Below, one piece after another: positions 17,865 to 25,749 of a DNA stretch of 64,000 nt (position 1 is its first letter; every line of letters starts with the position of its first letter). A program made the position numbers and the translations under genes. The notes under the pieces are model-generated. The model was not told the DNA's origin and did no database searches. It was given only the letters and a program-made list of their open reading frames with translations. Where the stretch lies: positions 62,001 to 126,000 of the forward strand of contig JAGYJW010000011.1 of assembly GCA_018401435.1 (NCBI GenBank). The letters are read 5' to 3'. Source of the DNA: Deltaproteobacteria bacterium. GTDB lineage: Bacteria > Myxococcota_A > UBA796 > UBA2385.

Positions 17865-19556
17865 TCATTCCGGCCAGCAGCGCAGCTCCTGGTCGGTGGT
17901 GATGCCGCAGGCAAAGCGGTTGCCCACGTCGATCTGGTCGAATTGCAGGCCCGAGGGCGGCGTCAGGTCGATGCCGGCCGAGTCGCTGAAGCAGCGCGCG
18001 GTGCCCGTGGTGTCCAAGGCGCAGAGGTTGCGCCCGCTGCCGCTGATCTGCAGGTGCTCGCGGTCGGCCAGCAGCAGCGCACCCAAGGGCACATCCCCCC
18101 AACACAGGCCCTGTCCCAGGCTGCCGGAGCCGCCGGCGCTCAGGCCACAGGAGTAGTCCCGGCCCACGGCGACGGCCTGGAAGTCTCCGCTGGGGGCGGT
18201 ACATTCGCCGGCCTCGCTGCAATTGCCGAAGCAGAGCATCGCAAGGTCTGATGCCCGAATCACGCAGGCGTGGGCGGGGCCGCTGTCGAGGTCGATGAAG
18301 CGGTCGCCCTCGGTGGGCGCGAAGCCATAGCGGATGCCCTCACCCCAGCAGCGGGCCTCGCCGGTGACGTCCAAGGCGCAGGTGTGGTTGAGTTCGACGC
18401 TGACCTCGGTGAAGCGGCCGTCCACATCCACCAGCTCGGCCATGGCGGGCCCATCCCCCCAGCAGCGCAGCTCGCCCGACACCGTGACGCCGCAGGCATG
18501 CTGCAGGCCGACGGAGACCTGCAGGAAGGCCAGGTCGGGAATGCTGTTGACCACGCCATTGGCGGCCCCGTCGCAGCGCAATCTTCCATTGCTCTGGCGG
18601 GCGCATCCGGTGTTGACCCCCACCGCAACATCCAGGTAGGGGCAGTCCGTGGGCTCGTCGATATTGGGCGTTGAATCATCGCAGTCCAGCTCATTACTCA
18701 CCCAGGCCGGCACGCTGCTATTGGGCAGCGGCGAATGGCAGCTCGACGCGACGATGTCGATGCTGCCCCAGCCGTCTTCGTCCCGGTCGCCAAACCACAG
18801 CCCGGCACCGACGGCGTCCTCGTCTTCATCGTCCACCAGCCCGTCGCAGTCCTCGTCCGCCCCGTCGCCGTCGCAGACCTCTTGGGCGCCGGGATGCACA
18901 TCGGCGTTGGTGTCGTCGCAGTCCAGCCCGTTGGCGACGCGGCCCAGGGCGATGCAGCCCTGGCTGGCGGATGCGGGGTCGCCGAAGCCATCGCCGTCGC
19001 TGTCGTCGTAGAAGGTGCGCTCGGGCCCGACCAGGGCGTCGTTGTCATCGCAGTCCAGGCGGTTGTCGACATAGCCGGCACTGGGCTGGCTGCAGGAGGG
19101 CACGCCCTCCAGGCCCCCCAAGGCGGTGCCGTAGCCATCGCCATCACGGTCGGGGAACCACTCGCGCTGGTCCACGGCCTCCTCGTCGATAAATCCGTCG
19201 CAGTCGTCATCGACGTTGTTGCACCGCTCGTCGGCACCGGGGAAGACGCTGGCCGACAGGTCGTCGCAGTCGTCGTCGGAGTCCGCGAGGCCCGGCAGCA
19301 GCTCGCAAGAGGCCAGCGGGGGCCCGGCGCCATGGCCGTCCAGGTCACCGTCCCGGAAGCGGGTGATGCGCCCGATGGAAGGATCGCCCTCGTCGCAGTC
19401 CTCGGTGGCAGGAACGCCGTCTCCGTCCGGATCCAGGCGGGTGGAGAGCTCGCTGCCGCTGATATAGGAGCAGCCCGCGGCCAGGCCGGCGCAGATGCCG
19501 GCGGCCAGCAGCAGCAGGGCGGGCCGCATGGGCCAGCGGGGGAGCGAGGGGGCCAT
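17865..19556 (-). CDS. MopE-type Asp-rich plus RCC1-repeat surface lipoprotein
   Basis: 563 residues from the ATG at 19556 (an internal ATG at 19529 is possible). Lipobox GLAAGC. The N-terminal half holds at least five MopE-like metal-binding units: DGDGVPATEDCDEGDPSI, DDDCDGFIDEE, DRDGDGYG, LDCDDNDALVGPE and DEDCDGLVDDED, with paired Cys. The C-terminal half holds RCC1-like propeller repeats with the GxxHxCGxxxxGxxxCWG pattern (QHACGVTVSGELRCWG, NHTCALDVTGEARCWG, RFACGITTDQELRCWPE). Both repeat types are known from exported proteins of Deltaproteobacteria. Calcium or copper binding and cell-surface location are inferred. Confidence 0.9.
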   Translation of the reverse strand: MAPSLPRWPMRPALLLLAAGICAGLAAGCSYISGSELSTRLDPDGDGVPATEDCDEGDPSIGRITRFRDGDLDGHGAGPPLASCELLPGLADSDDDCDDLSASVFPGADERCNNVDDDCDGFIDEEAVDQREWFPDRDGDGYGTALGGLEGVPSCSQPSAGYVDNRLDCDDNDALVGPERTFYDDSDGDGFGDPASASQGCIALGRVANGLDCDDTNADVHPGAQEVCDGDGADEDCDGLVDDEDEDAVGAGLWFGDRDEDGWGSIDIVASSCHSPLPNSSVPAWVSNELDCDDSTPNIDEPTDCPYLDVAVGVNTGCARQSNGRLRCDGAANGVVNSIPDLAFLQVSVGLQHACGVTVSGELRCWGDGPAMAELVDVDGRFTEVSVELNHTCALDVTGEARCWGEGIRYGFAPTEGDRFIDLDSGPAHACVIRASDLAMLCFGNCSEAGECTAPSGDFQAVAVGRDYSCGLSAGGSGSLGQGLCWGDVPLGALLLADREHLQISGSGRNLCALDTTGTARCFSDSAGIDLTPPSGLQFDQIDVGNRFACGITTDQELRCWPE

Positions 19557-19638
19557 CGGTGTCCCTGGGAGCGAGGCTCCTGGGTAGCTTAGCCTCGCAT
19601 TGGGGCTGCGGTCCGCGGGGGATCGGTCGCCCCGGGCC

Positions 19639-21024
19639 TCATATCTGAAGGGTGCGGGCCTCAATCACCTGCCCGTCGTCCCCCACAAAGGCCACCTCGA
19701 CCTGGCCGGTGCCCGGGTCGCAGGTCAGCCGGCAATAATTCCAGGCCGCAAAGAGCACCGGGTACTGCGGATCGCCCACAAAGAGCGTGGCGGCGACATT
19801 CAGGAAGCTGCCCGAGGGCCCCACCAGCACCTCCCACTGGTCCCAGGCCGGCCCCCCTTCGGGGTCCACATGGGCGATCATGGCGAAGTGGTGGTCGCCC
19901 GACAGCCACAGGATGCCGGGGATGCCCTCGTCGAGAATGAAGCCCAGCAGCTCATTTCGCTGGTCGGGAAAGCCCTGCCAGCGATCCTGGGCGCCGGCCT
20001 CGCCAAAGAAGGCGGTCTCGTCGGTGATGGGCACGCTGTTGAGGATGATCTTGAAGCGGGCGCCGCTGTCGGCGAGCTCGGCCTTGAGCCAGTCCATCTG
20101 CTCGGCGGAGATGTAGCGGTCGTCGGTCCTCTCGCCCCGGCAATCCAGCACGAAGACGTCGAGCACGGCCCCCCAGGACAGCTTGCGCCAGATGCCGTCG
20201 CCCCCCGGGCCCCGCCCCATGGGGATGGCTTCGCGGAAGGCCTGCAGGGCGGCGGCGCGCTGTTCGGGGGGGGCATCGGCCCAGCCGTCATTGTTGGTCA
20301 ACTCGTGGTCGTCCCAGGTCGCGACCAGGCTGGTGCTCGCGCTCAGCTCGTTGAGGCCGGCCGTGGCCAGGGCCTCGCGCCAGAAGACCCGGAAGTCCTC
20401 GATGGAGACCGCTCCATCGCAATAGACGGTGTCGCCGAGCAGGGCGAAGAGGTCCAGGCCCTCTTGGGCCGCCACGCGGAGGTTGGGCCAGGGGTCATTT
20501 CCCCCCAGGCAGCTGGTGGCCCCCAGCACCACCTGGCGCCAGCCCTCGGGGCCCAAGGCGGTGCGAAAGCGGCCGGGCCGACTGAAGCGCCCCTCCGGGC
20601 TGCGGGCGGCCCAGGCATAGGCGGTGTCGGCCTCCAAGTCCTCCACCTGGATCTGCACCACGCCTTCGTCTCCGGGGACGAGGCCCTCCAAGGTGCCCAG
20701 GGTCTCCCAGCGCTCCCCGACGGCGCGCAGCAGCACCAGGTCCAGGCTGGCGAGGCCGATGGCGCGCACGCTCAGCCAGATGCTGCGGTCTGAGGCGTCG
20801 CCCGACTGCAGGCCGAAGGGGAAGGCCTCCAGGTCCAGGTCACCCTCGGGCGTCCAGGGCGGAGGCTCGGGGGGGCGAAGGGGCGCAGGCCCCACGCCGG
20901 GGTCGCCGCTGTCGCCCTCCCCGGGCCCCCCGCTGTCTCCACCCTTGCCACAGGCGCCCAGCCCCGTCGCCACCGCTGCGGCGGCGCCGCCCATAGCCAG
21001 GAAGTTTCGGCGGGTCGGGCGCAT
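19639..21024 (-). CDS. PhoD-like alkaline phosphatase/phosphodiesterase, Tat-exported
   Basis: 461 residues from the ATG at 21024. The N-terminus is a Tat signal (RRNFLAMGG) ending in a lipobox-like GLGACGKGG, then a Gly/Asp linker. The PhoD N-terminal beta domain is followed by the metallophosphoesterase core: LLGDTVYCDG (GD.vY), VATWDDHELTNNDG (WDDHE) and LWLSGDHHFAM. Known family role: Ca2+/Fe3+-dependent phosphomonoester or phosphodiester hydrolysis outside the cytoplasm. No Pho-box-like element was looked for systematically. The gene follows the initiator tRNA terminator and is read in the same direction. Confidence 0.92.
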   Translation of the reverse strand: MRPTRRNFLAMGGAAAAVATGLGACGKGGDSGGPGEGDSGDPGVGPAPLRPPEPPPWTPEGDLDLEAFPFGLQSGDASDRSIWLSVRAIGLASLDLVLLRAVGERWETLGTLEGLVPGDEGVVQIQVEDLEADTAYAWAARSPEGRFSRPGRFRTALGPEGWRQVVLGATSCLGGNDPWPNLRVAAQEGLDLFALLGDTVYCDGAVSIEDFRVFWREALATAGLNELSASTSLVATWDDHELTNNDGWADAPPEQRAAALQAFREAIPMGRGPGGDGIWRKLSWGAVLDVFVLDCRGERTDDRYISAEQMDWLKAELADSGARFKIILNSVPITDETAFFGEAGAQDRWQGFPDQRNELLGFILDEGIPGILWLSGDHHFAMIAHVDPEGGPAWDQWEVLVGPSGSFLNVAATLFVGDPQYPVLFAAWNYCRLTCDPGTGQVEVAFVGDDGQVIEARTLQI

Positions 21025-21071
21025 GCGGGCTCCTTTGCGGAGGCTGCCTAACGGCTGGGACCCCAAGAGAA

Positions 21072-21103
21072 AAGCCCGTCCATGGCGAACCATGGACGGG
21101 CTT
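21072..21103 (-). terminator. Rho-independent terminator of tRNA-fMet
   Basis: Perfect 14-bp inverted repeat (AAGCCCGTCCATGG and its complement) with a four-base loop that reads TTCG on the minus strand. It is followed on the minus strand by TTTTCTCTT. It lies 8 bases after the tRNA 3' end and before the phoD-like gene. Confidence 0.9.
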
Positions 21104-21111
21104 CAAGATGG

Positions 21112-21185
<74 letters not shown>

Positions 21186-21342
21186 CAGGGTCTTGTGCCC
21201 GAAGACACGCGACAGGTCCGCGGGAGGGGCAGCGCTGAAGCGGCTCTCCCGGGGACGCCGCTCATATATGCGGCCCATCCGGTCGCGTCAAGCTGCTTGG
21301 GCGCATGGGTCGAAGATTGCCAGCAGAATTCCACCCTGGCCT

Positions 21343-22146
21343 TTAGAGATCCAGACCGAAAACCGCGAGAGACAGCGCCACCACGTTGTTTCCGGCATGA
21401 AGGGCGATGCAGGGCCACAAGCTGCCGCTGCGCTCCCGCAGCCAGCCCAAGAGCAGGCCCAGCACGACCAGCGGCGGCACCGCCGCCGGATCCGCCCCAT
21501 GCACCAGGCCAAAGAGCAGCCCTTGTGCCCCCACCGCCGCCGCCACCGACAGCCTGCCCCGCAAGGCGCGCAGCAAGAGGCCCCGAAAGAGCAGCTCCTC
21601 GGTGAAGGGCGCCCCCACGGCCCCATAAGCCAAGGCGGCGAAGAGGGCCGGGGTGCGGCCCTCGGCCTCCACCATGGACAGCAGCTGCTGCGGCTGCATC
21701 GGCAGCCCGAGCGCATCGAGCAGGCTCACCCAGCCCGCCGACAGGCCCAGAAAGGCGGGCACCAGCAGCAGCGCGACGGCGAAGCTGCGGCCGCCCCACT
21801 GGGACAGCCCCCGGCTCTCTGGCCCCAGGCGTACCGCCGAAAAGGCCGCCGCCGCCAGCCCGCCCGCGGCCGTGCCGGCGATGGCCACCATCAGCGAGGG
21901 CTCTGCGTCCAGGCTGCCCGCGCTCCACAGCAGCAGGCCCATGGACGCAATCCCCGACACCCACAGCAGGATCGCAAAACCCAGGGCCGCGTCGATGCCC
22001 TTTGGCCGACCGGCCGGCAGGGCCAGGCGCCGGTGGCTGAGCGTGACCAGGAAGGCCGTGACCAGCAGCCCCACCAGCACGAGGGGCGCGACCAGCCAGG
22101 GGCTCTGTGGGGACACGCTCAGGTCGGGTCGTCGGCGTTGAGCCAA
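21343..22146 (-). CDS. CPBP (CAAX-like) intramembrane glutamic protease
   Basis: 267 residues from the TTG at 22146, or 256 from a GTG at 22113; both are near the stop of the upstream gene at 22119. Seven or eight hydrophobic helices. CPBP motifs: APFTEELLFRGLLLRAL (EExxxR), LLFGLVHG (FxxxH) and CIALHAGNNVVAL (HxxxN). Known families include Rce1-like prenyl-protein proteases and bacteriocin-immunity or maturation proteins. It is last in a five-gene overlapping operon of hydrolases, so a processing role for a product of that operon is possible but unproven. Confidence 0.88.
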   Translation of the reverse strand: MAQRRRPDLSVSPQSPWLVAPLVLVGLLVTAFLVTLSHRRLALPAGRPKGIDAALGFAILLWVSGIASMGLLLWSAGSLDAEPSLMVAIAGTAAGGLAAAAFSAVRLGPESRGLSQWGGRSFAVALLLVPAFLGLSAGWVSLLDALGLPMQPQQLLSMVEAEGRTPALFAALAYGAVGAPFTEELLFRGLLLRALRGRLSVAAAVGAQGLLFGLVHGADPAAVPPLVVLGLLLGWLRERSGSLWPCIALHAGNNVVALSLAVFGLDL

Positions 22147-23176
22147 CGGGCGGCCTGGGCCAACATGCCGCCGATGCCGCGGTGGGGGATGCGCACCAGC
22201 CGCGCCCGGCCGCTATTGTCGTAGAGATCGCTGATGCTGTGGTCCAGCAAGGTGCCGCCCCACAACACGATGACGTCCCGGTTGTCCATGTCGGCCCGGG
22301 CCTGGCGGGCGTTGCGGCGCACCGTGCCGTTGACCAGCTCCAGGTCCAGGCGGTGGTGGTCCACCAGGTCGCGGAGCTGGCGGTGGTACTTGGGAGAGCC
22401 CCCCACCACCGTGATCTTGAGCAGGCCCGACAGCAGGCAGGCGTCCACGAATTGCCGCACCAGGCGGCGGATATCCGAGCCGCCACAGACCTCGCAGCGG
22501 GGGGTGGGCACCCGCAGCACCGCGCGCCCCGGCGCGCTGGGGCAGGCCCCGCAGTCGCCCAGCAACACCACCTTGTCGTCGAGGAAGATCCGCGCGCGGT
22601 CTTCATCTTCAACGAGCAGTTGCGGCAGGAGCCCCCCCAGCTGCCGGGCCTCGGCCAGGGCCAGGAAGAGGGCGCGGAATTCGTCCTGGCCCATCAGTCC
22701 CCGGGACTGCAGCAGGGCCTGAAGGGGGGGCGTGGGCTCCACCGGCTCGCCCTCGAAGCGGGCCAGCTTGCGTTGCAAGCCCCGCCGCTGGGCGTCCATC
22801 TCGGCGTTCTGGGCGACCAGGCGCTCCAGCTCTTCGCGGGTGGCCGCGAGGGCGTCCCGGTCTTTGACCCCCGCCTCGCGCAGCTGCCGAAGCTCGGCGC
22901 TGAGTTCGGCCACGGAGGGGCCCGCAGGCGTCGGATCGGGGGGTGGCGGGGCGCAGGGAGCCGGCGCGGGGGCCGGCGCGGAGCCGGCGCGGGGGCCGGG
23001 GCGGGGGCGGCGACCGGCGCCGGTGCCGGCGCCTTGGCGGCGCTCTTGGCAGCGCCCTTGGCAGCGCCTTTTCCGCCCTTGCCCCGAGGCGCCTTGCGCC
23101 CGCGGTCGTCGATGGGGCGCACCCCCAGCTGACCCATCAGGTCATCAAAGCTGATCGCGCCGTCTTTGCCGCTCAT
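22119..23176 (-). CDS. DUF2325 domain protein with coiled coil and zinc-ribbon-like Cys, frameshifted
   Basis: The N-terminus (ATG at 23176, overlapping the stop of the pyroglutamyl peptidase gene) reads SGKDGAISFDDLMGQLGVRPIDD, then a Lys/Ala/Pro low-complexity run. The frame breaks between ~22950 and 23040, within GC repeats. The main part (~265 residues) has a coiled coil (ELSAELRQLREAG, EELERLVAQNAEMDAQ), a four-Cys site (CGACPS...CEVCGG), and a C-terminal DUF2325 domain (KITVVGGSPKYHRQLRDLV, NRDVIVLWGGTLLDHSISDL). DUF2325 proteins resemble nucleotide- or RNA-binding Rossmann-like folds of unknown role. Repeat-driven sequencing error is the likely cause of the frame break. Confidence 0.75.
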
Positions 23177-23736
23177 GCCATCCCCACTTCAGGCGCCCAG
23201 GCCCGCGCCAGACCCGCCACCAGGCGGTCGGGCGGAAAGCCCTCGGCGGGAATGTGCAGAAAGGCCAGGCGCGGCGCCGGGCCCGATCGCTGCTGAATGC
23301 GCCAGAGCAGCCCATAAAGCCAGCCATTGCAAACATAACGCCCCGCGTCGTCGCTCAAGGGCACCGCAAGGGCATCTGCCAGGGCGGGCGCGTCGCCGCT
23401 GACCAGCTGTTCGGGCCCATAGGCCGCGATCTGGTGGGGGCACGCCCCGTCCACATCGTCGCCCAGGACCCGGTTGCTGGCCACCCGCTCGACCTGGGCC
23501 TGGCAACGCCCGCGGGCCACGCCCACCCCCAACAGCCCCACCAGACCCGGCTGAAGCAACAGGCGGAGGGCCTGGTCCACCGAGCGCTGGTAGCTGACCG
23601 GCATGGCCTCCCCCTGAATGCGCAGCGGTCCGGCCTGACGGCCATCGACCGCCAGGGCCAGCCGCTGGGCAGGGTTGTCGTGGACATCGAGGAAGGGGCC
23701 GAAGCCGAGGACCGCGACCACGGGGCCGTCGGTCAT
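23173..23736 (-). CDS. Pyroglutamyl-peptidase I-like (peptidase C15)
   Basis: 187 residues, ATG at 23736 overlapping the stop of the upstream aspartoacylase-like gene and ending in the start of the DUF2325 gene. Catalytic triad in the expected order: Glu83 (VERVASN), Cys136 (AGRYVCNGWLYG) and His161 (FLHIPAEG). N-terminal VLGFGPFLDVHDNPA matches the family's GFEPF..NPS block. Length is slightly under the usual ~210. Known reaction: removal of N-terminal pyroglutamate from peptides in the cytoplasm. Its place between deacylase-like genes and a membrane protease suggests action on a modified peptide. Confidence 0.88.
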   Translation of the reverse strand: MTDGPVVAVLGFGPFLDVHDNPAQRLALAVDGRQAGPLRIQGEAMPVSYQRSVDQALRLLLQPGLVGLLGVGVARGRCQAQVERVASNRVLGDDVDGACPHQIAAYGPEQLVSGDAPALADALAVPLSDDAGRYVCNGWLYGLLWRIQQRSGPAPRLAFLHIPAEGFPPDRLVAGLARAWAPEVGMA

Positions 23737-24638
23737 CCGTCCTCCCGAGTGTGCGCCACCCGGACCAGCAGCTCCTGGGCGTGCACCATGGGCCAGGCCC
23801 GGACGGTCATCACGACGCCTGCGCGCTGGGCTCGCAGCTCGCCCAGGCGATCCCCGCCGATGGGGGCCTGCAGATAGCCCAGCAGGTGGCCCGGCTTGAC
23901 CGGGTGGCCCACCCGCACCTCGGGCACGAAGAAGCCGCCACAAGGCGCGCGGTGGCTCTCGATGTCGGCGCGGGTGACATCGGCCACCGTGGTGCCTTCA
24001 GGCGCGGTGTGCACGATCTCGAGGTGGGCGAGCAGCCGGCTGAAGCCCTGGGCCGTCTCTCGGGCCAAGGAGCTGTCCAGGGTGATGCCACGCCCGACCA
24101 CCACATGCAGGGCCTTGCGACCCGCCGCCCGCCAGGCGCCCAACATGCCGGTGCCCGCCAGGGTGTCTCCCGAACGCCGCCAGACCACCGGCAGGCCCGT
24201 GGCCCTCCCCAGCTCCAGCTCTTCGCCGGAGAGGGGCACGCGCACCTGGGGCAGCTCCCGGACATGGGGGGCGCCGGAGTGCACATCCACGCAGACCTGG
24301 GCGTCGGTGGCATCGAGCAAGGCGTGGGCGATGCGCTGCACCGAGGTGCCTTCGGGGTCGCCGGGGAATGCGCTGTTGATGTCGCGGTCGTCGAAAGGCC
24401 AGCGCTTGCGGGCCTCGTCGGCGCCAAAGGTGTTGACCAGCGGGAAGAGGTGGACCGTGCCGCGGGGCCGCTGAAAGCGCAGGGACGAGGCCAGCAGGTT
24501 GACCGCGTGCATGCCGTTGAGTTCGTTGCCGTGCAAGCCAGCCACGATGGCCACCGAAGGCGAGCCCGAGCCAAAGGTCAGCCGGTGAAGCTCATAGCGG
24601 CCCCGATAGGGGGCCTCCATGCTGAAGACGACGGTCAT
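23733..24638 (-). CDS. Succinylglutamate desuccinylase/aspartoacylase-family zinc hydrolase
   Basis: 301 residues. Zinc ligands fit the AstE/AspA (M14-like) family: GLHGNE (His36, Glu39) and CVDVHSG (His120). RDINSAFPGDP matches the DlNRaFPG block, with the R and N substrate contacts. The C-terminal ~100 residues form the beta-domain with a biotinyl-like loop (VPEVRVGHPVKPGHLLGYL). Known reaction: hydrolysis of N-acyl amino acids. It overlaps genes on both sides by four bases (ATGA). It is the apparently active member of a tandem pair; its neighbour lacks the metal ligands. Confidence 0.9.
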   Translation of the reverse strand: MTVVFSMEAPYRGRYELHRLTFGSGSPSVAIVAGLHGNELNGMHAVNLLASSLRFQRPRGTVHLFPLVNTFGADEARKRWPFDDRDINSAFPGDPEGTSVQRIAHALLDATDAQVCVDVHSGAPHVRELPQVRVPLSGEELELGRATGLPVVWRRSGDTLAGTGMLGAWRAAGRKALHVVVGRGITLDSSLARETAQGFSRLLAHLEIVHTAPEGTTVADVTRADIESHRAPCGGFFVPEVRVGHPVKPGHLLGYLQAPIGGDRLGELRAQRAGVVMTVRAWPMVHAQELLVRVAHTREDG

Positions 24639-25579
24639 TTCGAGGACCCTTCCGATACGCAGACCACCCGCGCCACCATGCTGCCGGGAAAGACCACGGG
24701 GAGCTCGCGAATGGCCAGCAGGCGGCCCGCCGCAGGCGCGAGGATCTGTTCGCGGATGGCCCCGGTGACCGGATCAATGACGGTGCCCAGCAGGTCGCCG
24801 GCGGCCACCTCGGCCCAGACGGTGCCCGTGGGCAGGAAGAGGCCGCCGCGGTTCGAGCGCACCCGAATGACCTGGTCGTCGGTGACCCGGACGGGGCGTT
24901 GCATCGCAGCCCAATGGAAGGGCAGGTCGCCGTCGTCGAGCACGTTGAGGGTGGCCAGCAGGTTGAGCACCCCATGGGCGAGGTCCCGGCCCACGCCCGG
25001 GGTGAGCCGGTTGCCCGTGCCGCCTTCGAGCACCACCGTATTGGGGAATTGGTGGGCGAAGGTGCCCGCTGCGGCGGGCCCGGCCTTGCGGCACCAGACC
25101 ACGGCCACATTGCTGGCCATGGCGAGGGTCGCGGCGGCCGCGTCCCGCAAGCGGACATGGGCCTGGGGCGCCTCGGAGAACTCCGCCCGGGCCCCGCGCA
25201 ATTCAATGACGTGATCGGCCCCCTGGATGTCCTGGGTGAGGGCGTGGGCCACGCGGTCGGGGGGGTGGCCGTCGTCCTTGCCAGGAAAGAGTCGGTTGAG
25301 GTCCACATCGAAGAAGGGCCACAGCCGCGCGCCCCGGTGGGCGGCCAGGGGGTTGGCGCAGGGGTAGATATCCACCGTGCCCGACAACGAAGACCCGCGT
25401 CCTTCCAAGTGTTCGGCCAGGGTGTGGGCCACCCGGATGCCTTCGGGGGCGTCCCCACGGATGCCGGCCACGATGGCCACGCGGGGGCCGGGCCGGTCGC
25501 CCTGGAAGCGGCGCCGGAAGACCTCGAGGGTGTCCCCCGACGGTAGCTCGACCTCGATGATCGGATGAAGCTGAGACAC
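24635..25579 (-). CDS. AstE/AspA paralog with lost zinc ligands (probable pseudoenzyme)
   Basis: 314 residues from a GTG at 25579; the frame is open upstream but without coding character. It is clearly paralogous to the next gene: same DLNRLFPGKDDG block and same C-terminal barrel (LPTGTVWAEVAAGDLLGTVIDP). The metal motif is changed to GIRGDAPEG (Arg41 for His, Ala44 for Glu) and DVHSG to IELRG (Arg128 for His). It should not bind zinc in the usual way. It may serve as a regulatory or structural partner of the active copy in a heteromer (inference). First gene of the overlapping operon; divergent from the subtilase gene. Confidence 0.85.
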   Translation of the reverse strand: MSQLHPIIEVELPSGDTLEVFRRRFQGDRPGPRVAIVAGIRGDAPEGIRVAHTLAEHLEGRGSSLSGTVDIYPCANPLAAHRGARLWPFFDVDLNRLFPGKDDGHPPDRVAHALTQDIQGADHVIELRGARAEFSEAPQAHVRLRDAAAATLAMASNVAVVWCRKAGPAAAGTFAHQFPNTVVLEGGTGNRLTPGVGRDLAHGVLNLLATLNVLDDGDLPFHWAAMQRPVRVTDDQVIRVRSNRGGLFLPTGTVWAEVAAGDLLGTVIDPVTGAIREQILAPAAGRLLAIRELPVVFPGSMVARVVCVSEGSSK

Positions 25580-25637
25580 CGCGGCAGAGTCCTCCCGTCC
25601 ATTCCCGGTCCCGTATCCCCACCCGGCCCATCCGGCA

Positions 25638-25655
25638 GCACCGAAGCGTCGGTGC
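25638..25655. promoter_or_regulatory. Hairpin in divergent intergenic region
   Basis: Inverted repeat GCACCGA-AGCG-TCGGTGC, extendable by flanking CCGG with one bulge, in the 170-base space between the divergent hydrolase operon and the subtilase gene. There is no T-run on either side, so a terminator is unlikely; an operator or mRNA leader structure is possible. No clear promoter boxes seen. Confidence 0.35.
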
Positions 25656-25749
25656 CGGCGGGGGGAACCGAGCCGGCGGCTCCGGTGTCCTGTAAGCTCT
25701 GGACCGGCCGTGGCGTTGCCGGGGTGCACCTCTCGCCATCGGAGCGCCG

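Noticed and set aside
17848..18222. Short frame opposite and within the RCC1-repeat gene
   Set aside because: It is another frame of the same strand region without a start site or domain.
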